DNA from: Haloechinothrix aidingensis
GTDB taxonomy: Bacteria > Actinomycetota > Actinomycetes > Mycobacteriales > Pseudonocardiaceae
Length of the DNA: 64,000 nt
NCBI RefSeq assembly: GCF_013450155.1
Contig: NZ_JACCKD010000004.1
Coordinates: forward strand, 434,001-498,000
Direction of reading: 5' to 3'
Shown: positions 33,760 to 42,938 of the stretch, one piece after another
Numbering within the stretch: position 1 is the first letter of the stretch
Layout: each line of letters opens with the position of its first letter
Notes under the pieces: generated by a model
The model's input: the letters and a program-made list of their open reading frames with translations, nothing else
Told to the model about the DNA's origin: nothing
Databases searched by the model: none
Translations under genes and position numbers: made by a program

Positions 33760-34245
33760 GTGGTCAATCAGAACACGACTGCGCACGCCGCCGGATCACC
33801 TGTGCTGGACGAGGTGTCCAAGCTGATCATCGAGCAGCTGCAGCAGGACGGGCGCCGGTCGTACGGCGCGATCGGCAAGGCCGTCGGGCTGTCCGAGGCG
33901 GCGGTACGGCAGCGGGTGCAACGGCTCACCGAGGCCGGTGTGATCCAGATCGTGGCCGTCACCGACCCCATGCAGGTCGGCCTGTTCCGGCAGGCCATGC
34001 TCGCCATCAACGTCGACGGACCGCTCGAGCCACTCGCCGACGCGCTCGCCGAGATGGACGAAGTGGACTACGTCGTGATCTGCACCGGCCGCTTCGACGT
34101 GCTCTGCGAGGTGGTCTGCGCCGATGACTCCGACCTGCTGGACCTGGTCTCCAACCGTATCCGCACGCTGGCCGGGGTGCGCAACGTCGAGACGTTGACC
34201 TACCTGAAGCTGCGCAAGCAGACCTACCAGTGGGGTACCCGCTAG
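33760..34245 (+). CDS. Lrp/AsnC-family regulator (first of two)
   Basis: A 161-residue Lrp protein: helix-turn-helix (SYGAIGKAVGLSEAAVRQRVQRLTEAGVIQ, about 35-63) and a RAM effector domain (FRQAMLAINVDGPLEP, VICTGRFDVLCEVVC). GTG 33760 lies 6 nt after TACAAT (33748-33753), so the message is probably leaderless. Divergent from aguA and convergent with the aldehyde dehydrogenase at 34258 (12-nt gap). About three quarters identical to the second Lrp at 35884. Likely senses an amino acid or polyamine intermediate and controls this block. Confidence 0.92.
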   Translation: MVNQNTTAHAAGSPVLDEVSKLIIEQLQQDGRRSYGAIGKAVGLSEAAVRQRVQRLTEAGVIQIVAVTDPMQVGLFRQAMLAINVDGPLEPLADALAEMDEVDYVVICTGRFDVLCEVVCADDSDLLDLVSNRIRTLAGVRNVETLTYLKLRKQTYQWGTR

Positions 34246-34257
34246 GAACCGCACGGC

Positions 34258-35703
34258 TCAGCCGCTGATGTCGGTCATGACGTGCTTGACCCGGGTGTAG
34301 TCCTCGAGCCCGTACATCGACAGGTCCTTGCCGTAGCCCGACTTGCCGAAGCCGCCGTGCGGCATCTCGGCGATCAGCGGGATGTGGGTGTTGATCCACA
34401 CGCAGCCGAAGTCGAGCCGCTTGGACATCCGCATCGCGCGCCCGTGGTCGCGGGTCCACACCGAGGAGGCCAGCCCGTAGTCCACCCCGTTGGCCAGCCG
34501 GACTGCCTCGTCCTCACCGGAGAACCGCTGCACGGTCAGCACCGGTCCGAAGACCTCCTGCTGGATGATCTCGTCGTCCTGTTTCAGGCCGGAGACCACC
34601 GTCGGGGCGTAGAAGAAGCCGCGGTCACCGACCCTGCTCCCGCCGTGGTGGACCGAGGCGTGGTCGGGCAGCCTGTCCACGAAGCCCGCGACACGGTCGA
34701 GCTGCGCTGCCGAGTTCAGCGGCCCGTACGCGGCCTCCGGGTCGTCCGGTCCCGCGGTCCGGGTGCCCGCGGCCTGCTCGGCGAGCGCGGCGACGAGATC
34801 GTCGTGCACCTCCTCGGATGCCAGCACGCGGGCGGCCGCGGTGCAGTCCTGTCCGGCGTTGAAGTACCCGGCCTCGGCGATGGCGGCCGCGGCCGCCGGG
34901 ACGTCGGCGTCGTCGAAGACCACCACCGGCGCCTTGCCGCCGAGCTCCAGGTGCACCCGCTTGAGGTCGGCGGCAGCGGCCTCGGCGACCTCCGTGCCCG
35001 CGCGCACCGAGCCGGTGATGGAGACCATGTCCGGGGTCTCGTGTGTGGTCAGCAGCCTACCGGTGTCGCGGTCGCCGCAGACCACGTTGAGCACGCCCTG
35101 CGGCAGGAACTCCGCGGCGATCTCGGCGAGCAGCACGGTCGTGGCAGGCGTGGTGTCGGAGGGTTTGAGCACCACGGTGTTGCCCGCTGCCAGGGCGGGG
35201 GCGATCTTCCAGATCGCCATCAGCAGCGGGTAGTTCCACGGGGTGACCTGGGCGCACACCCCGACCGGCTCGCGGCGCACGAACGAGGTGAGACCGTCCA
35301 TGTACTCGCCTGCCGACTTGCCTTCCAGCACCCGCGACGCGCCCGCGAAGAACCGCAGGTGGTCGAGCACCATGGTCAGCTCCTCGGCTCGCGTCACAGC
35401 GAGGGGCTTACCGGTGTTCTCCGACTCGGTGGCCACGATCTCGTCGGCGCGCGCCTCGAGCGCGTCGGCCAGCCTGGACAGCGCGAGCTGCCGCGTGGCA
35501 GGGGTGGCGTCGCGCCACCCGCCGAACGCTCCGGAGGCCGCGGCGAACGCTCTGTCCACATCGGCCTGCCCGGCGAGCGCGGAGGTCGCGTACACCTCGC
35601 CGGTAGCCGGGTTGACGACGTCCAGCGTGCGACCGTCCACGGAGTCGGCGTGCGCACCGCCGATGAAATGGCGGAAGGTTTTCTTCTGGCTGGGCTCACT
35701 CAT
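34258..35703 (-). CDS. Gamma-aminobutyraldehyde-type dehydrogenase (first copy)
   Basis: A 481-residue NAD-dependent aldehyde dehydrogenase. PWNYPLLMAIWKIAPALAAGN, LELGGKAPVV (general base Glu) and FNAGQDCTAA (catalytic Cys) are visible; the NAGQDCTA context is typical of aminobutyraldehyde dehydrogenases (PatD-like), which oxidise 4-aminobutanal from putrescine to GABA. Very like the copy at 38142; their last 45 residues are almost identical. Transcribed divergently from the second lrp, with a palindromic site (35788-35804) in the gap. Confidence 0.88.
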   Translation of the reverse strand: MSEPSQKKTFRHFIGGAHADSVDGRTLDVVNPATGEVYATSALAGQADVDRAFAAASGAFGGWRDATPATRQLALSRLADALEARADEIVATESENTGKPLAVTRAEELTMVLDHLRFFAGASRVLEGKSAGEYMDGLTSFVRREPVGVCAQVTPWNYPLLMAIWKIAPALAAGNTVVLKPSDTTPATTVLLAEIAAEFLPQGVLNVVCGDRDTGRLLTTHETPDMVSITGSVRAGTEVAEAAAADLKRVHLELGGKAPVVVFDDADVPAAAAAIAEAGYFNAGQDCTAAARVLASEEVHDDLVAALAEQAAGTRTAGPDDPEAAYGPLNSAAQLDRVAGFVDRLPDHASVHHGGSRVGDRGFFYAPTVVSGLKQDDEIIQQEVFGPVLTVQRFSGEDEAVRLANGVDYGLASSVWTRDHGRAMRMSKRLDFGCVWINTHIPLIAEMPHGGFGKSGYGKDLSMYGLEDYTRVKHVMTDISG

Positions 35704-35787
35704 CGATCGTCCTCACACAGACCAGCTCGGCGGCATCTCTTGCCGTGGCATGGAACACCACCGAATCCGTCGTGTCAATAGATAGAT

Positions 35788-35804
35788 ACAACTAAAGCCG
35801 TTGT
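35788..35804. promoter_or_regulatory. 17-bp palindromic site 1, candidate Lrp operator
   Basis: ACAACTAAAGCCGTTGT, arms ACAAC/GTTGT around 7 bp. It has the same length and spacing as the sites at 36373 and 38048. Lies between the divergent aldehyde dehydrogenase and second lrp, where a local AT-rich stretch also begins. Confidence 0.6.
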
Positions 35805-35883
35805 TGATCGCCCAGTACCAAGCGATTTCAGAAGCGCAAGACGGGCCCGCGTACTTGCCCGGCGGCGTCGTGTCGACGATGAT

Positions 35884-36369
35884 GTGCCGGTGCAATCCAA
35901 CGGCAAGCAGACACAGCGCAACGACACCCTCGACGAGACGGCGAAGAAGATCATCGAGCAGCTCCAGGAGGACGGCCGCCGCTCCTACGGCGCCATCGGG
36001 GCGACGATCGGACTCTCGGAGGCCGCCGTACGGCAGCGGGTGCAGCGCCTGACCCAGAGCGGCGTCATGCAGATCGTGGCGGTCACCGACCCGATGCAGG
36101 TCGGCCTGTTCCGGCAGGCGATGGTCGGCCTGAAGATCGACGGGCCGCTCGAGCCGGTCGCCGACGCCCTCGGCGCGATGGACGAGATCGACTACGTGGT
36201 GATGTGCTCCGGACGGTTCGATCTGCTGTGCGAGATCGTCTGCACGGACGACGAGCACCTGCTGGAGCTGATCTCGCAGCGCATCCGCTCGCTGCACGGG
36301 GTCCGCGACATCGAGACGATGGTGTACCTGAAGCTGCACAAGCAGTCATATCAGTGGGGAACTCGCTAG
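35884..36369 (+). CDS. Lrp/AsnC-family regulator (second of two)
   Basis: A 161-residue Lrp protein with helix-turn-helix SYGAIGATIGLSEAAVRQRVQRLTQSGVMQ and RAM domain (FRQAMVGLKIDGPLEP, VMCSGRFDLLCEIVC), a paralogue of the one at 33760; both end YQWGTR. Start GTG 35884; no strong ribosome site is seen. A perfect 17-bp palindrome follows the stop by 3 nt, ahead of the aminotransferase gene, and another lies about 80 bp upstream, so autoregulation and control of both neighbours is likely. Confidence 0.9.
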   Translation: MPVQSNGKQTQRNDTLDETAKKIIEQLQEDGRRSYGAIGATIGLSEAAVRQRVQRLTQSGVMQIVAVTDPMQVGLFRQAMVGLKIDGPLEPVADALGAMDEIDYVVMCSGRFDLLCEIVCTDDEHLLELISQRIRSLHGVRDIETMVYLKLHKQSYQWGTR

Positions 36370-36372
36370 TTT

Positions 36373-36389
36373 GCAACTAAATTAGTTGC
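36373..36389. promoter_or_regulatory. 17-bp perfect palindrome, site 2, candidate Lrp operator
   Basis: GCAACTAAATTAGTTGC: eight-base arms around one central A, perfect. It is 3 nt after the second lrp stop and 95 nt before the aminotransferase start, in an AT-rich promoter-like region. Best example of the element also seen at 35788 and 38048. Confidence 0.7.
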
Positions 36390-36483
36390 TTAAATTGCGA
36401 TCATGTGCGATAAACGTCGTACAGCTCAGCGCTGACCGCTAACCCGGTGCACCTTCCGACGACCCACATCGCACGAGGACATC

Positions 36484-37920
36484 ATGAGCAACAGCAGCGA
36501 CGCCGGCACGAGCAGTGCCCCCAGCAGTGCCCCCAGTAGCGCCTCCAGTAGCGCTTCCAGCAGTGCCGAGAGCCTCTCCGCATCGGCGCGCGACCACCTG
36601 TGGATGCACTTCACCCGGCACACCGATGCCACGACGGACATCCCCGTGATCACGCGTGGCGAGGGAGCCTACGTCTGGGACGCCAACGGCAAGCGGTACC
36701 TCGACGGGCTCGCCGGGCTCTTCGCGGTCCAGGTCGGGCACGGGCGGCAGGAGCTCGCCGAGGCCGCCGCGAAGCAGACCCGCGAGCTGGCCTACTTCCC
36801 GCTGTGGGGGCACGCGCATCCCGGATCCATCGAGCTCGCCGAACGGCTGGCCACCGACGCCCCCGGCGACCTCAACCGGGTGTTCTTCACCGTCAGTGGC
36901 GGCGAGGCGGTCGAGACCGCATGGAAGCTCGCCAAGCAGTACTTCAAGCTGACCGGCAAGCCGACCAAGCACAAGGTGGTCAGCCGGTCGCTCGCCTACC
37001 ACGGCACGTCGGCAGGGGCGCTGTCCATCACCGGGCTACCCGGCGCCAAGCAGGACTTCGAACCGCTCGTACCGAGCACCGTGCGTGTGCCGAGCACGAA
37101 CTTCTACCGGGCGCCCGAGCACGCGGACGACTACGCGGCCTTCGGCCGGTGGGCAGCCGACCAGATCGCCCAGGCCATCGAGCTCGAGGGGCCGGACACG
37201 GTCGCGGCGGTCTTCCTCGAACCGCTGCAGAACACCGGTGGCTGTTTCCCCCCACCGCCCGGCTACTTCGAGCGCGTCCGCGAGATCTGCGACCGCTACG
37301 ACGTGCTCCTGGTCTCCGACGAGGTCATCTGCGCCTTCGGCAGGCTGGGGCAGGACTTCGGGGCGCGCAGGTACGGCTACCAGCCGGACATCCTCACCAC
37401 CGCGAAGGGCCTCACCTCCGGGTATGCCCCGCTCGGCGCCGTACTCGTCAGCGACACCATCGCGGAGCCGTTCCGCACCGGCACGACGACGTTCATGCAC
37501 GGTTCCACCTACGGCGGGCACCCGGTGTCCTGTGCCGTCGCGCTCGCCAACCTGGACATCCTGGAACGCGACGGCATCTACCAGCACGTACAGGACAACG
37601 AGCAGGCATTCCGCTCGACCCTGGAGCGGTTGCTCGACCTGCCGATCGTCGGTGACGTGCGCGGCGCGGGCTTCTTCTACGGCATCGAGCTCGTCAAGGA
37701 CAAGACCACCAAGGAGAGCTTCACCGACGCCGAGTGCGAGCGGATCCTGCGCGGGCACGTCTCCCCCGCGCTGTTCGACCGCGGCCTGTACTGCCGCGCG
37801 GACGACCGCGGCGAGCCCGTCATCCAGCTGTCGCCCCCGCTGATCTGCGAGCAGCACAACTTCGACGAGATGGAGCAGATCCTGCGCAGCGCGCTGACCG
37901 AGGCGTGGCAGCTGCTGTAG
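36484..37920 (+). CDS. Class III aminotransferase, putrescine/diamine-pyruvate type
   Basis: A 478-residue PLP enzyme of the omega-aminotransferase group (GLAGLFAVQVGHGRQELAEAAA, FFTVSGGEAVETAWKLAKQYF, SLAYHGTSAGALSITG, SDEVICAFGRLG, TTAKGLTSGYAPLGAV with the PLP lysine). In this context it should move an amino group from putrescine to pyruvate or a similar acceptor, giving 4-aminobutanal for the flanking aldehyde dehydrogenases. The first 35 residues are a Ser/Ala/Pro-rich tail coded by a 12-bp tandem repeat and are not part of the fold. GAGGAC precedes ATG 36484. Followed by a strong hairpin. Confidence 0.9.
   Translation: MSNSSDAGTSSAPSSAPSSASSSASSSAESLSASARDHLWMHFTRHTDATTDIPVITRGEGAYVWDANGKRYLDGLAGLFAVQVGHGRQELAEAAAKQTRELAYFPLWGHAHPGSIELAERLATDAPGDLNRVFFTVSGGEAVETAWKLAKQYFKLTGKPTKHKVVSRSLAYHGTSAGALSITGLPGAKQDFEPLVPSTVRVPSTNFYRAPEHADDYAAFGRWAADQIAQAIELEGPDTVAAVFLEPLQNTGGCFPPPPGYFERVREICDRYDVLLVSDEVICAFGRLGQDFGARRYGYQPDILTTAKGLTSGYAPLGAVLVSDTIAEPFRTGTTTFMHGSTYGGHPVSCAVALANLDILERDGIYQHVQDNEQAFRSTLERLLDLPIVGDVRGAGFFYGIELVKDKTTKESFTDAECERILRGHVSPALFDRGLYCRADDRGEPVIQLSPPLICEQHNFDEMEQILRSALTEAWQLL
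36511..36570 (+). repeat. 12-bp tandem repeat inside aminotransferase gene
   Basis: Five in-frame units of 12 bp, the first two identical (AGCAGTGCCCCC), the next ones AGTAGCGCCTCC and AGTAGCGCTTCC, the fifth diverged at its end. They encode Ser-Ser-Ala-Pro or Ser-Ser-Ala-Ser repeats in the N-terminal tail. Copy number could vary between strains. Confidence 0.85.
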
Positions 37921-37939
37921 GACACCGCTCCCCGAGCCC

Positions 37940-37979
37940 GCCGCTGGTGGCACCGGAGACTGCCGGTGCCACCAGCGGC
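37940..37979. terminator. Hairpin terminator after the aminotransferase
   Basis: A 17-bp perfect stem (37940-37956 with 37963-37979) around a 6-nt loop AGACTG, starting 19 nt after the stop codon. No U-tract. Separates the aminotransferase from the operator and promoter region of the next dehydrogenase gene. Confidence 0.85.
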
Positions 37980-38047
37980 ACATCTGTATCTAATTTCGTT
38001 GTATCAATTGCATCTATCAATCTAATCAGTCGCGTAACCAATTTTTT

Positions 38048-38064
38048 GCAACTGAATCCGTTGC
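38048..38064. promoter_or_regulatory. 17-bp palindromic site 3, candidate Lrp operator
   Basis: GCAACTGAATCCGTTGC, arms GCAAC/GTTGC around 7 bp, in an AT-rich stretch (37981-38064) 78 nt before the second aldehyde dehydrogenase gene. Same length and half-sites as the elements at 35788 and 36373. Confidence 0.65.
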
Positions 38065-38141
38065 ATCCGGGAGCGGCCTGTGTCAGCCTGACAGGCCAGA
38101 GCACCGTGCCCCGAATCACACCCTGCCGGGAGAGCTGACCA

Positions 38142-39605
38142 GTGGTTACCACCTCACCCCAGATCCGCAGGCTGCGGAACTTCGTCGACGGGCAGTACTC
38201 CGACACGGCCGAGGGCCGCACGGCGGAGGTCATCAACCCCGCGACCGCGGGCGTACTCGCCGAAGCCCCCGACTCGGGACCCGCCGACGTCGACGCGGCC
38301 TGCAGGGCCGCGGCAGCCGCGTTCGACGGCGGCTGGCGCGACAGCACGCCCGCACAGCGGCAGATCGCGCTGTCCAGGTTCGCGGACGCCGTCGAGGCAC
38401 GGGCCGACGAGCTGATCGCCGCGGAGGTGGACAACTGCGGCAAGCCTGCCGGCCCGACACGCGACGAGGAGCTGTTCCAGGTCACCGACGCGCTACGGTT
38501 CTTCGCAGGCGCTGCCCGGAACCTGGACGGCAAGGCCGCGGGCGAGTACCTGGCCGGGCACACCTCCTGGGTCAGGCGCGAGCCGCTCGGCGTCATCGGA
38601 GCGATCACCCCGTGGAACTACCCGATGGCCATGGCCGCGTGGAAGATCGGGCCCGCACTGGCCGCGGGCAACACGGTCGTGCTCAAGCCCTCCGACACCA
38701 CACCGGTCTCCACCCTGCTGCTCGCCGAGATCGCCGCGGAGTTCTTCCCGCCAGGCGTGTTCAACGTGATCTGCGGCGGCCGGGACACCGGTCGCGCGCT
38801 GGTGGAGCACCCCGTGCCCCGGATGGTCTCGCTGACAGGGTCCACCCGTGCCGGGACCGAGGTGGCCGGTTCCGCTGCCGCCGACCTCAAGCGGGTGCAC
38901 CTGGAGCTCGGCGGGAAGGCTCCGGTCGTTGTCTTCGACGACGCCGACATCGCCTCCGCCGCTGCCGGAATCGCCGAGGCCGGGTACTTCAACGCGGGCC
39001 AGGACTGCACCGCGGCCACCAGGGTGCTGGCCGCCCCCGGCATTCACGACGAGCTCGCCGCCGCGCTCGCCGAGCAGGCGGCCAAGACGGTCACAGCCGG
39101 TCCGCGGGATGCCGAGGCCGAGCGGGCCGACTACGGACCGCTGAACAACGCCGGCCAGCTCGCCCGCGTGGCCGGCTTCGTCGACCGCGCGCCAGGGCAC
39201 GCGCGGGTGCTGGCTGGCGGCAGCACGCTCGACCGCCCCGGGTACTTCTACTCCCCCACCGTGGTCTCCGGGCTACGGCAGGGCGACGAGATGGTCACCG
39301 ACGAGATCTTCGGCCCGGTTATCACGGTGCAGCGGTTCACCGACGAGGACACCGCCGTGCGGTGGGCCAACTCCGTCGAGTACGGGCTCGCCTCCTCGGT
39401 GTGGACCCGCGACCACGCCCGCGCCCTTCGGGTGTCCCGCAGGCTCGACTTCGGCTGCGTGTGGATCAACACGCACATCCCGCTGATCGCGGAGATGCCG
39501 CACGGAGGGTTCAAGCACTCGGGCTACGGCAAGGACCTGTCGATGTACGGGCTCGAGGACTACACCCGCGTCAAGCACGTCATGAGCTACATCGGTCGGG
39601 ACTGA
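38142..39605 (+). CDS. Gamma-aminobutyraldehyde-type dehydrogenase (second copy)
   Basis: A 487-residue aldehyde dehydrogenase paralogous to that at 34258 (PWNYPMAMAAWKIGPALAAGN, LELGGKAPVV, FNAGQDCTAA). GTG 38142 follows GGGAGAG by about 7 nt. It heads a transcript into potA 15 nt downstream, so oxidation of 4-aminobutanal and polyamine uptake are expressed together. Which of the two copies handles which aldehyde is not evident. Confidence 0.88.
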   Translation: MVTTSPQIRRLRNFVDGQYSDTAEGRTAEVINPATAGVLAEAPDSGPADVDAACRAAAAAFDGGWRDSTPAQRQIALSRFADAVEARADELIAAEVDNCGKPAGPTRDEELFQVTDALRFFAGAARNLDGKAAGEYLAGHTSWVRREPLGVIGAITPWNYPMAMAAWKIGPALAAGNTVVLKPSDTTPVSTLLLAEIAAEFFPPGVFNVICGGRDTGRALVEHPVPRMVSLTGSTRAGTEVAGSAAADLKRVHLELGGKAPVVVFDDADIASAAAGIAEAGYFNAGQDCTAATRVLAAPGIHDELAAALAEQAAKTVTAGPRDAEAERADYGPLNNAGQLARVAGFVDRAPGHARVLAGGSTLDRPGYFYSPTVVSGLRQGDEMVTDEIFGPVITVQRFTDEDTAVRWANSVEYGLASSVWTRDHARALRVSRRLDFGCVWINTHIPLIAEMPHGGFKHSGYGKDLSMYGLEDYTRVKHVMSYIGRD

Positions 39606-39620
39606 CCGGAAAGGACCCGC

Positions 39621-40838
39621 ATGACCATCACCGCACACGAGCGTGCCGACATGTCCCGCTCCCCGATCGCCGGCACCGACCCGACACCGGCCATCAGCCT
39701 GCACGGGGTGTCCAAGGTCTACCGCTCCGGCAGCGAGACCGTCACCGCCGTACGCGAGGTGGACCTCAACATCGAACGCGGCGAGTTCTTCTCCCTGCTC
39801 GGGCCGTCCGGCTGTGGCAAGACGACCACGATGCGGATGATCGCCGGATTCGACGACCCCACGGACGGAGAGGTGCGGCTGACCGGAAACGACGTCACCG
39901 GGGTACCGCCCAACCACCGCGACGTGAACATGGTCTTCCAGAGCTACGCGCTGTTCCCGCACATGAGCGTGCACGACAACGTCGCGTTCGGACTCAAGCG
40001 CAGCGGAGTGGCCAAGCGGGAGATCTCCGGACGCGTCGGCGAGATGCTCGACCTCGTCGAGCTGGGCGACCGGGCGGGTCACAAGCCCGCCCAGCTCTCC
40101 GGCGGGCAGCAGCAGCGGGTCGCCCTTGCCCGCGCGCTGGTCAACCGGCCGAGCGCGCTGCTGCTGGACGAGCCGCTCGGCGCGCTCGACCTCAAGCTGC
40201 GCCAGTCGATGCAGAGCGAGCTCAAACGCATCCAGCGCGAGGTCGGCATCACCTTCGTCTACGTCACCCACGACCAGGGTGAGGCGCTGACCATGTCGGA
40301 CCGGATCGCGGTGATGAACGAGGGCATCGTCGAACAGCTCGGCTCCCCCGCCGAGGTGTACGAGCGGCCCGCCACCCGGTTCGTCGCGGGTTTCATCGGA
40401 ACCTCCAACCTGCTCACCGGCACGGCGGGCGAGGCGCGCGACGGGGGATCCGACGTCCGGCTGGCCGACGACCACGTCGTGCGGGCCGGAACCGCGCTCC
40501 TGCCGGGGGCCGCCGTCGACATGACCGTGCGCCCGGAGAAGATCCGGATCACCACGCACGAACCGGACGCCGCGCTGAGCCGGGTCCGCGGCACCGTCAC
40601 CGACACCGTCTACCTCGGCTCGGCCACGCACTACACGGTGCGGCTGGCCGACGGCACCGAGATCGTCGTCTTCTGCCAGAACACCTCCGACGCGCTCGAG
40701 GTCGCCGAGGCCGGATCAGCCGTGTGGTTGTCCTGGCAGCCGCAGCATTCCTACGTCCTGCCGGAGGCGCACGCGTCCCGTCCGGCACCGCACACCCCTG
40801 CCGACCCTTCCGACGAGGAGACCCACAACCATGCGTGA
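39621..40838 (+). CDS. potA: Spermidine/putrescine ABC transporter ATPase (PotA)
   Basis: A 405-residue ATPase: Walker [10 protein letters not shown] (61-69), Q-loop [13 protein letters not shown], signature LSGGQQQR, Walker [12 protein letters not shown], switch THDQ, then a C-terminal TOBE regulatory domain (about 285-380, [10 protein letters not shown]). The His/Pro-rich last 25 residues are unusual. Start ATG 39621 has AAAGGA upstream. It overlaps potD by 8 nt. Order is potA-potD-potB-potC. Confidence 0.92.
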   Translation: MTITAHERADMSRSPIAGTDPTPAISLHGVSKVYRSGSETVTAVREVDLNIERGEFFSLLGPSGCGKTTTMRMIAGFDDPTDGEVRLTGNDVTGVPPNHRDVNMVFQSYALFPHMSVHDNVAFGLKRSGVAKREISGRVGEMLDLVELGDRAGHKPAQLSGGQQQRVALARALVNRPSALLLDEPLGALDLKLRQSMQSELKRIQREVGITFVYVTHDQGEALTMSDRIAVMNEGIVEQLGSPAEVYERPATRFVAGFIGTSNLLTGTAGEARDGGSDVRLADDHVVRAGTALLPGAAVDMTVRPEKIRITTHEPDAALSRVRGTVTDTVYLGSATHYTVRLADGTEIVVFCQNTSDALEVAEAGSAVWLSWQPQHSYVLPEAHASRPAPHTPADPSDEETHNHA

Positions 40839-42072
40839 CCACCACCCCCGCCCCGCCCTGCCCCCCGCCCTGCACAGGGGCATGACCCAAGCCCGACTCA
40901 GCCGCCGAGGCATGCTGCAGCTCAGCGGACTCGCCGCGGCCGGATTCGCGCTGTCCGCCTGCGGCATCGGCGGGCAGAAGTCCGAGGCCGTCGACGCCGA
41001 GGACTTCTGGGCAGGCAAGGAGGAAACCGGGCACCTCCGGTTCGCCAACTGGCCGCTCTACATGGACTCCGAGCGCACCCAGCTCAAGAAGTTCACCGAG
41101 GCCACCGGCATCACCGTGGACTACAAGGAGGACGTGCAGGAGAACGCGTCGTTCTTCGGCAAGATCCAGCCGCGGCTGGCCAACGGCGACTCGATCGGCT
41201 ACGACATGATGGTGCTCACCAACGGCATGGAGCTGGCCAAGCTCATCGCGCTGGGCTACCTCGCGCCGCTGGACCACGCCCGGCTGCCGAACTTCGCCGA
41301 GCACGCGGGCGAGCTCTACAAAGACCCCGACTACGACCCCGGCAACACCTACACGGTCCCCTACGCCTCCGGTATCACCGGGATCGCCTACAACCCCGAC
41401 TTCGTCGATCGCGAGATCACCAGCATCGCGGACCTGTGGGACCCCGCGTTCGAGGGCAAGGTCGGGATGTTCGCCGACCCCCAGGAGATCGCGAACTTCG
41501 GGCTGCTGCGCAACGGCGTCAACCCCGCGGAGTCCGGCATGTCCGACTGGGAGGAGGCCGCGGACGCGCTCCGCGAGCAGCGCGAGGCCGGGATCGTCCG
41601 CGCGTACTACGAGCAGGACTTCATCCAGCCGCTGACCAACGGCGACATCTGGATGGCCATGGCCTGGTCGGGCGACATCTTCCAGCAGAACGCCGAGGAG
41701 GGCACCAACCTGCAGTTCGTCGTGCCCACCGAGGGAGCGACACTGTGGACGGACCTGATGATGATACCGGTCACCTCCGAGGCGCCCGTCGACGCGCTCG
41801 AGCTGATGAACTTCCTGTACCGGCCGCAGATCGCCGCGGGGCTGACCGAGTACATCGGCTACGTCCCGCCGGTGCCCGAGACCCAGCGGCTGCTGCGCGA
41901 GCGCGCCGAGGACGCCTCCGGTGACGACCGCGAGTACCTCGAGGAGCTGTCCGCGAGCCCGCTGGTCTTCCCGTCCGATGCGGACTACGACAAGCTGCAC
42001 AGCTACGTCACGCTCGCCCCCGAGGAGCAGGAGGACTTCAACTCCCTGTTCCAGGCCGTCACCCAGTCGTAA
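40831..42072 (+). CDS. potD: Polyamine-binding lipoprotein (PotD), Tat-type signal
   Basis: A 413-residue solute-binding protein of the PotD/PotF family (LRFANWPLYMD, PYASGITGIAYNPDFV, LWDPAFEGKVGMFADPQE, AYYEQDFIQPLTNGDIWMAMAWSGD). The leader carries twin arginines (LSRRGML, residues 23-29) and a lipobox LSAC with Cys44, so it is probably exported folded and lipid-anchored. ATG 40831 or an internal ATG at about residue 18 are possible starts. Acidic residues in the ligand pocket were not assigned, so putrescine versus spermidine cannot be decided. Confidence 0.92.
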   Translation: MRDHHPRPALPPALHRGMTQARLSRRGMLQLSGLAAAGFALSACGIGGQKSEAVDAEDFWAGKEETGHLRFANWPLYMDSERTQLKKFTEATGITVDYKEDVQENASFFGKIQPRLANGDSIGYDMMVLTNGMELAKLIALGYLAPLDHARLPNFAEHAGELYKDPDYDPGNTYTVPYASGITGIAYNPDFVDREITSIADLWDPAFEGKVGMFADPQEIANFGLLRNGVNPAESGMSDWEEAADALREQREAGIVRAYYEQDFIQPLTNGDIWMAMAWSGDIFQQNAEEGTNLQFVVPTEGATLWTDLMMIPVTSEAPVDALELMNFLYRPQIAAGLTEYIGYVPPVPETQRLLRERAEDASGDDREYLEELSASPLVFPSDADYDKLHSYVTLAPEEQEDFNSLFQAVTQS

Positions 42073-42080
42073 CGAGAACC

Positions 42081-42938
42081 ATGGTGAAACGCAAACTCGT
42101 CCCGTACCTGCTGGCACTGCCCGGGTGGTCGTGGCTGGCGCTGTTCTTCGTCGCCCCGATCGCAGGCATGCTGGCGCTGTCGTTGACAACCGGCGATGTG
42201 ATCACCGGGTTCCGGCAGACCTTCCACGTCGCCAACTACGTCGACGCGATAGCCACCTACTGGGAGCAGATCAGCAGATCGCTGCTCTACGGCGGCTCCG
42301 CGACCGTGGTGTGCCTGCTGCTCGGCTTCCCGATGGCCTACTGGATCGCGTTCCGGGGCGGCAAGCACAAGTCCACCTACCTGCTGCTGATCCTGCTGCC
42401 GTTCTTCGTCTCGTTCGTGCTGCGCACGATCTCGTGGAAGTTCACGCTCAGCGACAACGGCGTGGTGCTTGGCACGCTCAAGAGTATCGGCCTCGCGCCG
42501 GACGACCTCGCCGTGCTCAACAGCGCCCCCGCGGTGGTACTCGGTCTCGCCTACAACTTCCTGCCGTTCATGGTGCTGCCCATCTACGCCGTGCTGGAAC
42601 GCATGGATCCCCGGCTGGTCGAGGCCGCCTACGACCTCTACGCCACCCGCACGCAGGCCTTCCTGCGGGTCATCCTGCCGATCGCGCTGCCAGGCGTGTT
42701 CGCGGGCGGGCTGATGACGTTCATCCCCACCAGCGCCGACTACGTCAACGCCTCGGTGCTCGGCGGCACGCACAACACCATGGTCGGCAACATCATCCGG
42801 ACCGAGTACCTGGTGAACAACGCGTACCCGACCGCGGCGGCGATCACCTTCACGCTGATGGGGCTGCTGCTGCTCGGGATCTTCAGCTATGCCCGTGCCC
42901 TCGGCACCGAGCGGGTCATGGAGGTGCAAGCCCGATGA
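42081..42938 (+). CDS. potB: Polyamine ABC transporter permease (PotB)
   Basis: A 285-residue permease with six helices (first at about 11-34) and the EAA-type loop EAAYDLYATRTQAFLRVILPIALPG that contacts PotA. SFVLRTISWKFTLSDNG is the typical PotB/PotH segment. ATG 42081 lies 8 nt after potD, and the stop overlaps potC in ATGA. Confidence 0.92.
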   Translation: MVKRKLVPYLLALPGWSWLALFFVAPIAGMLALSLTTGDVITGFRQTFHVANYVDAIATYWEQISRSLLYGGSATVVCLLLGFPMAYWIAFRGGKHKSTYLLLILLPFFVSFVLRTISWKFTLSDNGVVLGTLKSIGLAPDDLAVLNSAPAVVLGLAYNFLPFMVLPIYAVLERMDPRLVEAAYDLYATRTQAFLRVILPIALPGVFAGGLMTFIPTSADYVNASVLGGTHNTMVGNIIRTEYLVNNAYPTAAAITFTLMGLLLLGIFSYARALGTERVMEVQAR

